DNA of 64,000 bases, from NCBI RefSeq assembly GCF_027497495.1, contig NZ_CP114205.1:1364001-1428000 (forward strand). Direction: 5' to 3'. Source of the DNA: Streptomyces tubercidicus (GTDB lineage Bacteria > Actinomycetota > Actinomycetes > Streptomycetales > Streptomycetaceae). The notes below the pieces were generated by a model. It worked only from the letters and a program-made list of their open reading frames with translations. It had not been told where the DNA came from and ran no database searches. Positions 16,790-25,857 of this stretch are shown in pieces. Every line of letters begins with the position of its first letter. Positions within the stretch are counted from its first letter, which is position 1. The position numbers and the translations under genes are program-made.

Positions 16790-17636
16790 TCCTGAAACAC
16801 AGGCGGGCTGGGCGCCCGAGACCGACGAGGACGAGGACGACATGCCGCTCTCCACGCGGCTGTCAATAGCGGACACCCTCACCCTCGGCAACGCGATCTG
16901 CGGCTTCATGGCGGTGTACTTCACCACCACCGGAGTCCTCATCCCGCATCTGACGGGCAACGAGGACGGCGGGATGGCCCGGCACAGCGCGGCGATGGCC
17001 GTGATCCTGATGCTGCTCGCCTCGGTCTTCGACCTCTTCGACGGGCTGGTGGCGCGCAAGCTGCGGGCCTCGGCGATGGGGGCCGAGCTCGACAACCTCT
17101 CCGACCTGATCAGCTTCGGGCTGGCGCCCGCGTACTTCGTCGTGACCTGGGGCATGGTCACCCAGGACGCGAACCAGCGGGTGTCGGTGGTCGCCGCCGT
17201 CGTGGTGCTGCTGGCGGTGGTGCTCCGGCTTGCGCGGTTCTCCTGCGTTCCGATGCGCGACGGGATGTTCCAGGGCATGCCCGGCCCGTTCGGCGCCCTG
17301 ACCGTCGTCGCGATCGTGCTGCTGGAGCTGCCGTTCGTACCGACGCTGCTGGCGATCATCGGGGTGGCCTGGCTGATGGTGAGCCGGGTCGAGTACCCCA
17401 AGCCGCGCGGCCGCCTCGCGGTCGCGATGCTCAGCTGGATCGTGATCAGCATGGGCATGCTCACCGCCTGGGCGCTGGACGCCCCCGGCGGTCAGCGGCT
17501 GCTGCAGACCGGCTGCTCCCTGCAGGTGGTCCTGGGCGCGATGATCCCGCTGTTCGCGACGGCCCGGAGGGTCAACACCTTCCGCGACAACCGCCGCGAG
17601 TCGCGCGCGGAGTCCCGCGCCGCACAGCTTCCCTAG
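16776..17636 (+). CDS. pssA: CDP-diacylglycerol-serine O-phosphatidyltransferase
   Basis: Makes phosphatidylserine from CDP-diacylglycerol and serine; the following product is decarboxylated by Psd. The 286-residue membrane protein has about six to eight hydrophobic segments and an acidic N-terminus. The CDP-alcohol motif is DGLVARKLRASAMGAELD followed by NLSD, giving all three Asp ligands, but with seven rather than the usual eight residues between AR and G. The TTG at 16776, inside the last codons of psd, is preferred because GGGGG lies nine bases before it; a GTG at 16782 is possible. The overlap implies coupled translation. Confidence 0.93.
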   Translation: MTVIDPETQAGWAPETDEDEDDMPLSTRLSIADTLTLGNAICGFMAVYFTTTGVLIPHLTGNEDGGMARHSAAMAVILMLLASVFDLFDGLVARKLRASAMGAELDNLSDLISFGLAPAYFVVTWGMVTQDANQRVSVVAAVVVLLAVVLRLARFSCVPMRDGMFQGMPGPFGALTVVAIVLLELPFVPTLLAIIGVAWLMVSRVEYPKPRGRLAVAMLSWIVISMGMLTAWALDAPGGQRLLQTGCSLQVVLGAMIPLFATARRVNTFRDNRRESRAESRAAQLP

Positions 17637-17650
17637 CAGGCACGCAGAGC

Positions 17651-17697
17651 AACGCCGCGGGCCCCGAGCGAATGACTCGCTCGGGGCCCGCGGCGTT
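17651..17697. terminator. bidirectional hairpin terminator
   Basis: A perfect 21-bp inverted repeat, arms 17651-17671 and 17677-17697, with the five-base loop ATGAC, beginning AACGCCGCGGGCC. It lies 14 bp after pssA and 37 bp after the end of the converging glycerate kinase gene, so it can stop both. Confidence 0.9.
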
Positions 17698-17733
17698 GTG
17701 GTGGGTGCGGTCGGTGCGGGGCCGCACCGGGCC

Positions 17734-18915
17734 TCAGACCAGGAAGTCCCGCGCCAGCCGCTCCGCCGCGCGCTCCAGCAGGGGCCCCGCCTCCGCCATG
17801 CAGCGGGCCGGGTCGGGCTCCAGATCCGTCAGGGCGTAGGCACGCCGGATACCGGCCGCGGCGAGCGCCTCCGGGGGCAGCTGGAGCCGGCCGCAGACCG
17901 CGACCACGTCCAGGCCCGCCGCACGGGCCGCGGCGGCGACACCGGCCGGCGCCTTGCCGTGCAGGGTCTGTTCGTCGAGCGAGCCCTCGCCGGTGATCAC
18001 GAAGGTGGCCTCCGCCAGCGCCGGGGCGAAGCCCAGGACGTCCAGCATCACGTCGATGCCCGGCCGGAAGGCCGCGTCCAGGCCGACCAGCGCGCCGTAG
18101 CCGATACCGCCCGCGGCGCCCGCGCCGGGTGCCAGAGCGGCTTCCGCGGCCTTCGGTCCCACCGCACGCCCCAGCACCTCGGCGTAGTGCGCCAGCGCGG
18201 CGTCCAGCGTGGCCACGTCCGCCTCGCTCGCGCCCTTCTGCGGGCCGTAGACCGCCGGGGCACCCTTCGGGCCCGTGAGCGGGTTGTCGACGTCGCTGGC
18301 GAGCACGATCTGTGTCGTCGCCAGCCGGGGGTCCAGCCCCGACAGATCGGCGGTGGCCAGGTCTCGCAGCGGGCCGCCGCCGGGGGCGACCGGCGCGCCG
18401 TCCGCGTCCAGGAACCGGGCGCCGAGTGCCGTGAGCATGCCCGCCCCGCCGTCGGTCGTGGCGCTGCCGCCGACGCCGAAGACGATCGAGGTCGCGCCCG
18501 CGTCGAGGGCGGCGAGCAGCAGTTCGCCGGTGCCGTACGTGGTGGCCGTCAGGGGCGCGAAGACGCCCCCGGGGAGGTGCTGGAGTCCGGATGCCTCCGC
18601 CATCTCCACCACCGCGGTGCCTCCGCCAGCTACCGCTGGGGGTGTCCCCACGCGCATGGCGAAGGTGGCCGTGACCGGCGCGCCCGTGGGGCCGGTGACC
18701 CGTGCCTCGTGGCGGGTGAAGCCGGCCGCGAGGGCCGCCGCCACCGTGCCGTCGCCGCCGTCCGCGACCGGGACGGCCGAGACCGTCAGTCCGGGGACCG
18801 CGCGCCGCAGACCGGCCGTGACATGCTCGGCGACCTCGACGGCCGTGAGCGAGCCCTTGAATTTGTCCGCGGCGATCAGCACATGTGCTGTGGGTGTCCT
18901 TGATGCGTCCGCCAC
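17734..18915 (-). CDS. glycerate 2-kinase (GlxK type)
   Basis: Phosphorylates D-glycerate with ATP, feeding C2/glyoxylate carbon into glycolysis. The 393-residue protein has the family start ADKFKGSLTAVEVAEHV, the PVADGGDGT block and a Gly-rich GVGGSATTDGGAGM segment, ending VITGEGSLDEQTLHGKAP and VVAVCGR. Length matches the type II glycerate kinase family. GTG start at 18915 is preceded by AAGGGG. It converges on pssA. Its place beside the glyoxylate-producing ethylmalonyl-CoA locus is suggestive but the genes are on opposite strands and not co-transcribed. Confidence 0.92.
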   Translation of the reverse strand: MADASRTPTAHVLIAADKFKGSLTAVEVAEHVTAGLRRAVPGLTVSAVPVADGGDGTVAAALAAGFTRHEARVTGPTGAPVTATFAMRVGTPPAVAGGGTAVVEMAEASGLQHLPGGVFAPLTATTYGTGELLLAALDAGATSIVFGVGGSATTDGGAGMLTALGARFLDADGAPVAPGGGPLRDLATADLSGLDPRLATTQIVLASDVDNPLTGPKGAPAVYGPQKGASEADVATLDAALAHYAEVLGRAVGPKAAEAALAPGAGAAGGIGYGALVGLDAAFRPGIDVMLDVLGFAPALAEATFVITGEGSLDEQTLHGKAPAGVAAAARAAGLDVVAVCGRLQLPPEALAAAGIRRAYALTDLEPDPARCMAEAGPLLERAAERLARDFLV

Positions 18916-19130
18916 CGTGTTACCCCTTGCTTTCGAACTGGCAGTCGCGCCGCTGTGACCTTATCCGGCGGGCGCCACGGCGAACAGGGCACCGGCCCGG
19001 CGACGCCCCGGGTCGGCGGCGCCCAGGTCCGCGAGAAGCAGCCGGCGCCCGGTCCGCGGTGCCGCCGAGCGCCCCCGGAGTGCGCCCCTCGAAGATTCGC
19101 GAGGTGGGCGCGGCCCCGGACCCGCCCGTC

Positions 19131-19136
19131 TAGGCT
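19131..19136 (+). promoter_or_regulatory. -10 element TAGGCT, leaderless start
   Basis: TAGGCT is six bases before the GTG of the Nudix gene; no ribosome-binding site is present. Confidence 0.5.
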
Positions 19137-19142
19137 CACGCC

Positions 19143-19652
19143 GTGACGACCATGGACTACGCCACTTACCTCGCCGGGCTCCCCCGTGTGCTGGCCGGCG
19201 CGGGCACCCTCTTCCGCGACGCTGAGGGCCGCCTGCTGCTCGTGGAGCCCAACTACCGCGACACCTGGATCCTGCCCGGCGGCACCATCGAGTCGGACGA
19301 CGGCGAATCGCCCCGCCAGGCCGCCCGCCGCGAGACCGCCGAGGAGATCGGCCTGGACATCGAGCCGGGCCCGCTGCTCCTCATCGACTGGGTCCGCCGC
19401 AAGGACCGGCCGCCGCTGGTGTTCTATCTCTACGACGGCGGGGTGCTGGACGCCGACCGGCTCGCCGCGATCCGGCTCCAGGAGGAGGAGCTGCTCTCCT
19501 GGCGGCTGGTGCACTGGGACGAGGCCCAGACCCTTGTGAACCGCGAGATGGCCCTGCGACTCGACGTCGCCCTCAAGGCCCTCGCGGCCGGCCGCGGCCC
19601 GGTAGAACTGGAAGACGGCGTTCCGCCGCATGGAGCTGATGGCCCGTCGTAA
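19143..19652 (+). CDS. Nudix hydrolase
   Basis: A 169-residue pyrophosphohydrolase acting on a nucleoside diphosphate linked to some group X. The Nudix box is present as GGTIESDDGESPRQAARR followed by ETAEEIGL, so the metal-binding RE-x-x-EE-x-G is intact, but two extra residues lie between the first Gly and the Glu compared with the canonical G-x5-E spacing. The N-terminus is AGTLFRDAEGRLLLVEP. Codons after about residue 155 are low complexity. The leaderless GTG start is set by TAGGCT. Substrate unknown; the next gene is a nucleotidyltransferase on the same strand. Confidence 0.87.
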   Translation: MTTMDYATYLAGLPRVLAGAGTLFRDAEGRLLLVEPNYRDTWILPGGTIESDDGESPRQAARRETAEEIGLDIEPGPLLLIDWVRRKDRPPLVFYLYDGGVLDADRLAAIRLQEEELLSWRLVHWDEAQTLVNREMALRLDVALKALAAGRGPVELEDGVPPHGADGPS

Positions 19653-19682
19653 AAAGGTGGACACCGGGGCATCGGTACTCCC

Positions 19683-19688
19683 TAGGCT
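19683..19688 (+). promoter_or_regulatory. -10 element TAGGCT, leaderless start
   Basis: TAGGCT lies seven bases before the ATG of the nucleotidyltransferase gene, giving it its own promoter independent of the Nudix gene. Confidence 0.5.
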
Positions 19689-19695
19689 GACCGCC

Positions 19696-20505
19696 ATGGA
19701 CGCCATGGCAAAGGAACTCGCACAGGTACCGGGAATCATCGGGGTGATGCTCGGCGGAAGCCGCGCCCGGGGCACGCACCGCGCCGACTCCGACTGGGAT
19801 CTGGGCGTCTACTACCGGGGGGCACCGGACCTGGTGGCGCTGGAGGCGCTGGCCACCGAGGTCACCGGCGGTCCCGTCGAGGTATACGGGCCGGGGTCCT
19901 GGGGCGCATGGGTCAACGGCGGCGCCTGGCTGGAGCTGCCTGACGGCCGTCATGTCGACTGGATCCTGCGGGACATCGACCGGGTGCGGCAGGTCTGGGA
20001 GGAGTGCCGCGCGGGCCGCTTCGAACTCGGCATCCAGGCCGGCCACCCCCTCGGCTTCTGGTCCCCCGCCTACCCGGGCGAGGCGGCTCTGGGCCGGGTA
20101 CTCGCCGACCCCGAGGGCGAACTGACCCGCCTCCGGGCGGAGACCCAGCACTACCCCGAAGCCCTGCGCACGGCACTGACCAACGCCGCGCTCTGGGACG
20201 CCGGTTTCTCGGTGGCAATGGCCGGCAAGTCGTACGCGGCCCGGGACGTCCTGCACGCGGCCCTGTGCCTGTCCCGCGCCATCGGCGACCTCGTCCAGGC
20301 CCTGCACGCCCACCACCGCCTCTGGTGCCTCAACGAAAAGGGCGCCCTCGCTGCCGCCGCGACCCTGCCCGACACCCCACCCGACTTCGCCGCCCGCGCC
20401 ACCGCCCTCCTCGGCGAACTCGGCCGGACGGAGGGCGAGTTGCAGCGCTCCATCAGGGAAGCGGAGGCGCTGGTGGCGGAGGTGGGGGCGGTGACGGGCG
20501 GGTAG
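19696..20505 (+). CDS. DNA polymerase beta-type nucleotidyltransferase domain protein
   Basis: A 269-residue protein of the nucleotidyltransferase superfamily, which moves nucleotides onto small molecules or proteins. The signature G-S at 21-22 in LGGSRARGTHRADSDWDLGV is followed by D33 and D35, the metal-binding pair. The C-terminal half is helical with MAGKSYAARDVLHAALCLSRAIGDLVQALHA split by a turn; such helices occur in aminoglycoside-type and HI0073-like enzymes. Acceptor unknown. The ATG at 19696 was picked over a frame starting at 19630 because of its correctly spaced TAGGCT. A second, different nucleotidyltransferase gene follows 237 bp later. Confidence 0.82.
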   Translation: MDAMAKELAQVPGIIGVMLGGSRARGTHRADSDWDLGVYYRGAPDLVALEALATEVTGGPVEVYGPGSWGAWVNGGAWLELPDGRHVDWILRDIDRVRQVWEECRAGRFELGIQAGHPLGFWSPAYPGEAALGRVLADPEGELTRLRAETQHYPEALRTALTNAALWDAGFSVAMAGKSYAARDVLHAALCLSRAIGDLVQALHAHHRLWCLNEKGALAAAATLPDTPPDFAARATALLGELGRTEGELQRSIREAEALVAEVGAVTGG

Positions 20506-20742
20506 AGGCGGGTAGGGGCGGCGCCCGTCGGCCTGGCATTCGCCGGTGTCGCCCCCTTGGCTTCGCCGGGATCGCCGCCATGGGGATCTGCCACCGCCGA
20601 CCAGGAATGAACGGGGTCCCCTATGCTCTCGCTCATGGGCAATTTCTCCTGAGCGGACCGGGACGGTTCACCGGCATCCGCCCGGCAAGCGCCGGGCCCC
20701 GTCAGCGTGTCCGCACGCTCTCCCCAGGAGATACCACCCACC

Positions 20743-21591
20743 ATGTCCGTTCGCTCTGCCTGCCCCGCCCTCGACGACCGCGTCGCGCGGCTGCGGCAAC
20801 TCGCCCACGCGGATATCCGCCTGGAGGCGGTCCTGCTCTACGGGTCCTGGACCCTGGGCGAGGCCGACGCCCATTCCGACATCGAGGCGTACCTCTACAT
20901 CCAGGACGACCACCTCGCCGACTTCGACGGCCCCGCCTTCCTGGAGCAGCTGGCGCCGCTCAAGCTGGCGTACACCAACATGTACGGCGTCCTCGCCGTC
21001 ATCTTCGATGACCTGATGCGCGGCGAGTTCCACCTCACCGCGGCGGCCCCCGGCATCGACGAAGTTCCCACGTGGCAAGGGATGGTGCACCTTCCCCGCC
21101 CCGAGGAAGCCGTTTTGCTCGACCGCACCGGTCGCCTGACCCTGGCAGCCCGGCAGCTGACCGACTTCCGTCCGCCCGAACCGGCCACCACGGCCCGGCA
21201 ACTCACCGACGAGCTGGCCAACTGGACGCTCATGCTCGCCCACGTACTGGCATGCGGCGAAGTCGCCCGTGCCCACGCCCTGCTGCACACCGTCATCGCA
21301 CCCCAGCAACTCCAGCTCTGCCGCCTCCTTCGCGACAGCACTGCCCACTGGCTCACCCCCAGTCGCGCGCTGGAACAGGACCTGCCCACGAGCGACCGCG
21401 AGCGCTACCTCGCCACCACGGCCGCCGCCCGTGACCAGGACGTACGCACGGCAGCGCGGCACAACTGGCGCTGGAGCCGGGACCTGGCGGCCGAGGCAGC
21501 GGATCGCTGGGCCATCCGCCTGCCGCACGAACTCCATGAACTCCACGAGCTGCACGAACAGATCCTTGGCCTACTGAACGCCGATCGCTGA
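20743..21591 (+). CDS. lincosamide nucleotidyltransferase-like protein
   Basis: A 282-residue protein whose first 60 residues look like LinF/LnuF-type enzymes that adenylylate lincosamide antibiotics: DDRVARLRQL, then VLLYGSWTLGEADAHSDIEA with G-S at 34-35 and the D-x-E pair D46/E48. The rest is helical. Near the C-terminus the nine-base unit encoding HEL is repeated (PHELHELHELHEQ), an expanded tandem repeat. RBS is weak (GGAG about 11 bases upstream), so an alternative start at 20707 remains possible. Resistance activity is an inference from the family, not shown by sequence. Confidence 0.7.
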   Translation: MSVRSACPALDDRVARLRQLAHADIRLEAVLLYGSWTLGEADAHSDIEAYLYIQDDHLADFDGPAFLEQLAPLKLAYTNMYGVLAVIFDDLMRGEFHLTAAAPGIDEVPTWQGMVHLPRPEEAVLLDRTGRLTLAARQLTDFRPPEPATTARQLTDELANWTLMLAHVLACGEVARAHALLHTVIAPQQLQLCRLLRDSTAHWLTPSRALEQDLPTSDRERYLATTAAARDQDVRTAARHNWRWSRDLAAEAADRWAIRLPHELHELHELHEQILGLLNADR

Positions 21592-21660
21592 TCTCTCCCC
21601 CCTACGGCAGGGGACCACCGGACCGCCGGACCGTTTGGTGGCCCCCTGTCAGATCTCTGC

Positions 21661-22200
21661 TCAGATCTCTGCCGGAAACAAGGTGTCCGCTGTCCGCTCG
21701 AAAGCGAGCAGGCGGCGTTTGCGGTCGAGGCCGCCGCCGTAGCCGGTGAGGCTGCCGTTGGCGCCGACTACGCGGTGGCAGGGGACGATGATGCCGATGG
21801 GGTTGCGTCCGTTGGCCAGGCCGACCGCGCGGGAGGCCGACGGGGTGCCGAGGCGGTCGGCTAGTTGGCCGTAGGAGACGGTCTCGCCGTACGGGATGGT
21901 GCACAGCGCCGCCCATACGCGGCGTTGGAAGGGTGTGCCGCGCAGGGCGAGCGGCAGGTCGAAGGTGGTCAACTCGCCGCGGAAATAGGCCCGGAGCTGG
22001 GCGATGGTCTCGGTGAAGGGCGGCTCGTCGGGGGCCGTAGGGGCGCCGAAGGTTTCCTGGGGCGGGCGGTGGCGCTGGTCGGTCATGTAGAGGCCGGTGA
22101 GGGCCACTCCGGTGGCGACGAGGGTGAGCGGGCCCACCGGGGTTTCGTCGAGGACGGTGTGGGTGACGGGGGCGGCGGGTTCGGGGGTGTGAACGGTCAT
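21661..22200 (-). CDS. ogt: methylated-DNA-[protein]-cysteine S-methyltransferase
   Basis: Repairs O6-methylguanine by irreversible transfer to its own cysteine. The 179-residue protein has the active site PCHRVV with C141, the helix-turn-helix segment [20 protein letters not shown], and [12 protein letters not shown], the arginine-finger helix with the Asn hinge. Residues 20-80 form the variable N-terminal domain. It begins 10 bp after the Ada-AlkA gene on the same strand, so both repair genes are almost certainly one operon. Confidence 0.95.
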   Translation of the reverse strand: MTVHTPEPAAPVTHTVLDETPVGPLTLVATGVALTGLYMTDQRHRPPQETFGAPTAPDEPPFTETIAQLRAYFRGELTTFDLPLALRGTPFQRRVWAALCTIPYGETVSYGQLADRLGTPSASRAVGLANGRNPIGIIVPCHRVVGANGSLTGYGGGLDRKRRLLAFERTADTLFPAEI

Positions 22201-22210
22201 GGCGGGGGGC

Positions 22211-23683
22211 TCAGTTCGTCGGGAGGTGGTTGATGGGGTGGTCGTCGGTCGCCCAGAGGTACTGGACAGCGTAGGCGCGCCAAGGGCGCCAGAGGGCGGA
22301 GTGCCGGATGAGGGCCGCCGGGGTGTGCGGCAGGCCGAGGCCGGCGGCCGCGCGGCGCAGACCGAGGTCGGTCGGGGTGAAGGCGTCCGGGTCGCCGAGC
22401 GCGCGCATCGCGATGCACTCGACGGTCCAGGGGCCGATGCCGGGCAGCGCCGCGAGCTGCGCCCGTGCGGCGTCCCGGTCGCTGCCGACGCCCAGTTGCA
22501 GCGCACCGGAGCCGAGGGCGGCGATCACGCCGGTGAGCGTGGTCCGGCGGGTGCGGGGCATCGCCAGCTGCTCCGGGTCCAGCCCGGCGAGCGCGGCGGT
22601 GGACGGGAAGAGGTGGCTGAGGCCGCCGTCCGGGTCGTCGACCGGTTCGCCGTGGGCACGGACCAGCCGCCCGGCGTGGGTACGGGCCGCCGCGGTGGAG
22701 ACCTGCTGGCCGAGGACGGCGCGGACCGCGAATTCGTCGGCGTCGACCGTCCGCGGGACCCGTCGGCCGGGCGCCTTGTCGACGAGTGGGGTCAGCCGTG
22801 GGTCCTCGCGGAGGAGCCCGTCGACGGCTTCCGGGTCCGCGTCGAGGTCGAGCATCCGGCGGCAGCGGGCGATGGCACCGGCCAGATCGCGCAGATCGGT
22901 GAGGGAGAGGCGGCAGTCGATGTGGTCGGGGCGGGGCGAGAGGGCCACGATGCCGTGCCCGTAGGGGAGGTTCAGGGTCCGGCGGTAGGCGCCGTCCCGC
23001 CACTCCTCGACGCCAGGGACCGCGGTGGCGGCGAGATGTCCGAAGAGGTTGTCGGGGTTCAGCGGCTGCCGGAAGGGCAGCCGCAGCGCGAGCGCACCGG
23101 GCACTGTCGCCCGGGGGCCCGGCCGTGCGCGCTGCCGCAGCTCCGACGGGGAGAGCGCGAAGACCTCCCGTACCGTCTCGTTGAAGGTCCGGATGCTGGC
23201 GAAACCGGCGGCGAAGGCGACCTCGGCCATCGGCAGTGCGGTGGTCTCCACCAGGAGCCGGGCGGTCTGCGCACGCTGGGCGCGGGCCAGCGCGAGCGGC
23301 CCCGCCCCCAGCTCGGCCAGCAGCTGCCGCTCGATCTGCCGGGTGCTGTAGCCGAGCCGGTCCGCGAGTCCGGGGACGCCCTCGCGGTCGACGATGCCGT
23401 CGGCGATCAGCCGCATGGCGCGGGCGACGAGGTCGGCCCGCTCGTTCCACTCCGGGGACCCCGGGCTGGCGTCCGGGCGGCATCGCTTGCAGGCCCGGAA
23501 ACCGGCCTGCTGGGCAGCGGCCGCGCTCGGGTAGAAGCGCATGTTCTCCGGCTTGGGAGGCACCACGGGGCAGCTGGGACGGCAGTAGATACGGGTCGTG
23601 AGGACGGCCGTATAGAACCAGCCGTCGAAGCGGGCGTCCTTGGACTGCACGGCGCGCAGACAGCGCTCGGTGTCGGTGTGCAT
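22211..23683 (-). CDS. Ada-type activator fused to AlkA DNA-3-methyladenine glycosylase
   Basis: A 490-residue protein joining damage sensing with base excision. Residues 1-75 form the Ada zinc domain; C34, C38, C65 and C68 match the spacing of the E. coli Ada ligands, C34 being the expected methyl acceptor. Residues about 85-185 are an AraC-type HTH ([16 protein letters not shown]). Then come an AlkA N-domain and an HhH-GPD glycosylase ([19 protein letters not shown]), with the catalytic Asp in TPTDLGL. It should methylate-activate its own operon with ogt. The start lies 14 bp after the SpoIIE-domain gene, with no convincing Shine-Dalgarno, so it may be leaderless or read through from upstream. 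Confidence 0.93.
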   Translation of the reverse strand: MHTDTERCLRAVQSKDARFDGWFYTAVLTTRIYCRPSCPVVPPKPENMRFYPSAAAAQQAGFRACKRCRPDASPGSPEWNERADLVARAMRLIADGIVDREGVPGLADRLGYSTRQIERQLLAELGAGPLALARAQRAQTARLLVETTALPMAEVAFAAGFASIRTFNETVREVFALSPSELRQRARPGPRATVPGALALRLPFRQPLNPDNLFGHLAATAVPGVEEWRDGAYRRTLNLPYGHGIVALSPRPDHIDCRLSLTDLRDLAGAIARCRRMLDLDADPEAVDGLLREDPRLTPLVDKAPGRRVPRTVDADEFAVRAVLGQQVSTAAARTHAGRLVRAHGEPVDDPDGGLSHLFPSTAALAGLDPEQLAMPRTRRTTLTGVIAALGSGALQLGVGSDRDAARAQLAALPGIGPWTVECIAMRALGDPDAFTPTDLGLRRAAAGLGLPHTPAALIRHSALWRPWRAYAVQYLWATDDHPINHLPTN

Positions 23684-23697
23684 GACTTCAGGATTGC

Positions 23698-25857
23698 TCA
23701 GCCGGGGCCGTTCGGCTGGCGAGAATCCGACATCAAGGTGGGGTGACCAGGGTGGGGCTGCGGGTGCGGCGCCGCCGGCTGCCCCTCAGGCATCAGCGGC
23801 AGGGCCTGTTCGGCCCAGACGGTCTTGCCCTGAATGCGGTAACGGGTGCCCCAATCCTGGGCGAGCTGGGCGACGATGAAGAGGCCGCGCCCGCCTTCGT
23901 CGACCGTCCGGGCGTGGCGCAGATGGGGCGCGGCGGGGCTGCCGTCCGTGACTTCGCAGGTCAGTGTGCGGTCCTTGACCAGTCGCAGTTCCAGGGGTGA
24001 GCCTCCGTAGTGGACGGCGTTGGTGAGCAGTTCGCTGACGATCACCTCGGTGCTGAACGCGGCCTCTTCACCGACGTTCCAGCGGGCGAGCTGGTCCCGT
24101 ACGTGCCCGCGTGCACGGGCGACGGCTGCGGGATCGGCATCGATGTGCCAGACGGCGACGCTGTCGTCGGGAAAGGGCCGCGTCCGGACGAGGAGGAGCA
24201 TCGTGTCGGCCGGAAGGCGGTAGCGGACGTCGTCGAACAGGTCCTGGAGCGGCCGGTCTACGCGGGCCAGCGCCTCCTCCAGGGGGCCTGCACCGCCTGG
24301 CGTCTCGGCGGTGAGCAGCGGGGCATTGGACAGTACGAGCACACTGCCGACCGGGACTTCGAAGGTGGTGGCCGCGAACGGCGTCCGGTCGGGGCTGCCG
24401 AGCTGAGGCCCCGCCGGAAGGTCGGGGACCTCCGCCGTCGTGCCGTCAGGCCAGACGATCAGGGGTGCTGGATGGCCGGCGTTGGCGATCGTGCAGGTGC
24501 GGGTCAGCGGGTCGTAGAGGGCGTACAGGCAGCTGGCGGTGAGCGTTTCGTGGTGCAGCGGGTCTCCAGGAGGCAGCGAGGCGCGTTCGACCGCCAGAAA
24601 GGACACCGTGTCGTTGAGACGGGCGAGGAGCTCATCGGGCCCGATGTCGAGTGCGGTCAGGGCGCGGATGGCGGTTCGCATCTGCCCCATGGTGGCCGTG
24701 ACATGGATTCCTCGCCCGGATACCTGGCCGATGACCACGGCGACCCGTGCGCTGGACAGCGCGATGGTGTCGTACCACTCGCCTCCCCCGCTGCTGGTCA
24801 TGGGTACGTAGGCGGTTTCGAGGGCCATCCGGGAAATGGGGCGGCGCGGGAGGAGGTAGCGCTGGACCGTGGCGGCGATGCTGTGTTCCCGTGTGTACCG
24901 GCGGGCGTTGTCGAGGTACAGGGCGATGTGGTCGGTCACCGCGAGCGCGAGGTCGATGTCTTCCTGGTCGAAGGGGTCCCTGCGGCGGGTGCGGTACAGG
25001 CTGATCGAACCGAGCACCGCGCCACGTACGGCCAGCGGAGCCGTGAGGAGCGACCGGGCGGAGTACGCGCGGATCGTCTCGCTGTGCGCGGGGTCCGCCG
25101 CCAGCCATGGCGGGGCGGGATCCAGCAGCGCCGTACGGGGGCGCAGATCCGCCAGGGCCTGCGTATACGGGGTGGGGGCCGGAAAGTCGCGGACATCGCC
25201 CCCGGAAGGGGTCGGCAGCGGACTCTCGCCCCGGCTTCCCCCGAACGCGACGCAGCGCAGTGGTGTGCCGGGCGGCACGGGCGCGAACTGCGGCTCGTCT
25301 CCGCGTATCACCGCGTCCACGACGTCGACCACGGCGATATCGGCGAACTCGGGCACCACCGCGTCCACCAGCGCCTGGCACGTCTCCGAGATGTCGAGCG
25401 TCCGTCCCGCGCGCTCACGCACCGAGTCCAGCACCCGCGTGCGGGCACGCGCCCGCTGCCGTTCGGTGACATCGACCACGGACACCGCCAGGCCGAGGAC
25501 CTGCCGCTGCGGACTGCGCAGCCGGAAGACCGATACCTCGACATCACGCAGGCGGCTCGGGTCACCCCCTCTGCGGCCGCGCACGATGTGCTCCCGCACC
25601 GGCACGCCGCTGTCCAGCACGCCGCGGGCCATGGCCTCGACCTCGTCGGGTTCCGCGAGATCGTACGCGTCGCGCACATGGCGCCCCAGAATGGTCTCGG
25701 CGCGCACACCTGCCATGTTGGCGGTGCCGGTATTGAAACCCACCACGCGCAGCTCGGGATCCAGAAGGATCAAGCCGACGGGTGACTGGGTAAACAGCAC
25801 CTCAAGCATGGCCGACGCAACATCGCCCACGAAACTGGGCGCGTCACCTTCCGGCAT
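23698..25857 (-). CDS. PAS-GAF-SpoIIE(PP2C-like)-HATPase signalling protein with substituted phosphatase residues
   Basis: A 719-residue cytoplasmic regulator of the type that controls anti-anti-sigma phosphorylation. Order: PAS (about 20-130, GLILLDPELRVVGFN), GAF (about 150-320, SLLTAPLAVRGAVLGSISLY), SpoIIE/PP2C (about 340-560) and an RsbW-like ATPase (about 580-680, VIVSELLTNAVHYG and DEGGRGLFIV). In the phosphatase part the usual GGDWYD reads GGEWYD and the usual GDVxGHG reads GQVSGRG, so two metal-binding Asp residues are Glu and Gln. The catalytic state is therefore doubtful. The ATG at 25857 follows GGAGGGGG; a longer frame to 26049 lacks support. Confidence 0.87.
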   Translation of the reverse strand: MPEGDAPSFVGDVASAMLEVLFTQSPVGLILLDPELRVVGFNTGTANMAGVRAETILGRHVRDAYDLAEPDEVEAMARGVLDSGVPVREHIVRGRRGGDPSRLRDVEVSVFRLRSPQRQVLGLAVSVVDVTERQRARARTRVLDSVRERAGRTLDISETCQALVDAVVPEFADIAVVDVVDAVIRGDEPQFAPVPPGTPLRCVAFGGSRGESPLPTPSGGDVRDFPAPTPYTQALADLRPRTALLDPAPPWLAADPAHSETIRAYSARSLLTAPLAVRGAVLGSISLYRTRRRDPFDQEDIDLALAVTDHIALYLDNARRYTREHSIAATVQRYLLPRRPISRMALETAYVPMTSSGGGEWYDTIALSSARVAVVIGQVSGRGIHVTATMGQMRTAIRALTALDIGPDELLARLNDTVSFLAVERASLPPGDPLHHETLTASCLYALYDPLTRTCTIANAGHPAPLIVWPDGTTAEVPDLPAGPQLGSPDRTPFAATTFEVPVGSVLVLSNAPLLTAETPGGAGPLEEALARVDRPLQDLFDDVRYRLPADTMLLLVRTRPFPDDSVAVWHIDADPAAVARARGHVRDQLARWNVGEEAAFSTEVIVSELLTNAVHYGGSPLELRLVKDRTLTCEVTDGSPAAPHLRHARTVDEGGRGLFIVAQLAQDWGTRYRIQGKTVWAEQALPLMPEGQPAAPHPQPHPGHPTLMSDSRQPNGPG

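Noticed and set aside
16136..17464. A 442-codon minus-strand frame opposite psd and pssA
   Set aside because: Ser/Arg-rich shadow; psd and pssA have complete active-site motifs.
22211..25857. A three-gene SpoIIE-Ada-ogt operon
   Set aside because: Spacing (14 and 10 bp) allows it, but Ada operons normally have their own promoter and I cannot tell read-through from independent start, so only ada-ogt is claimed.
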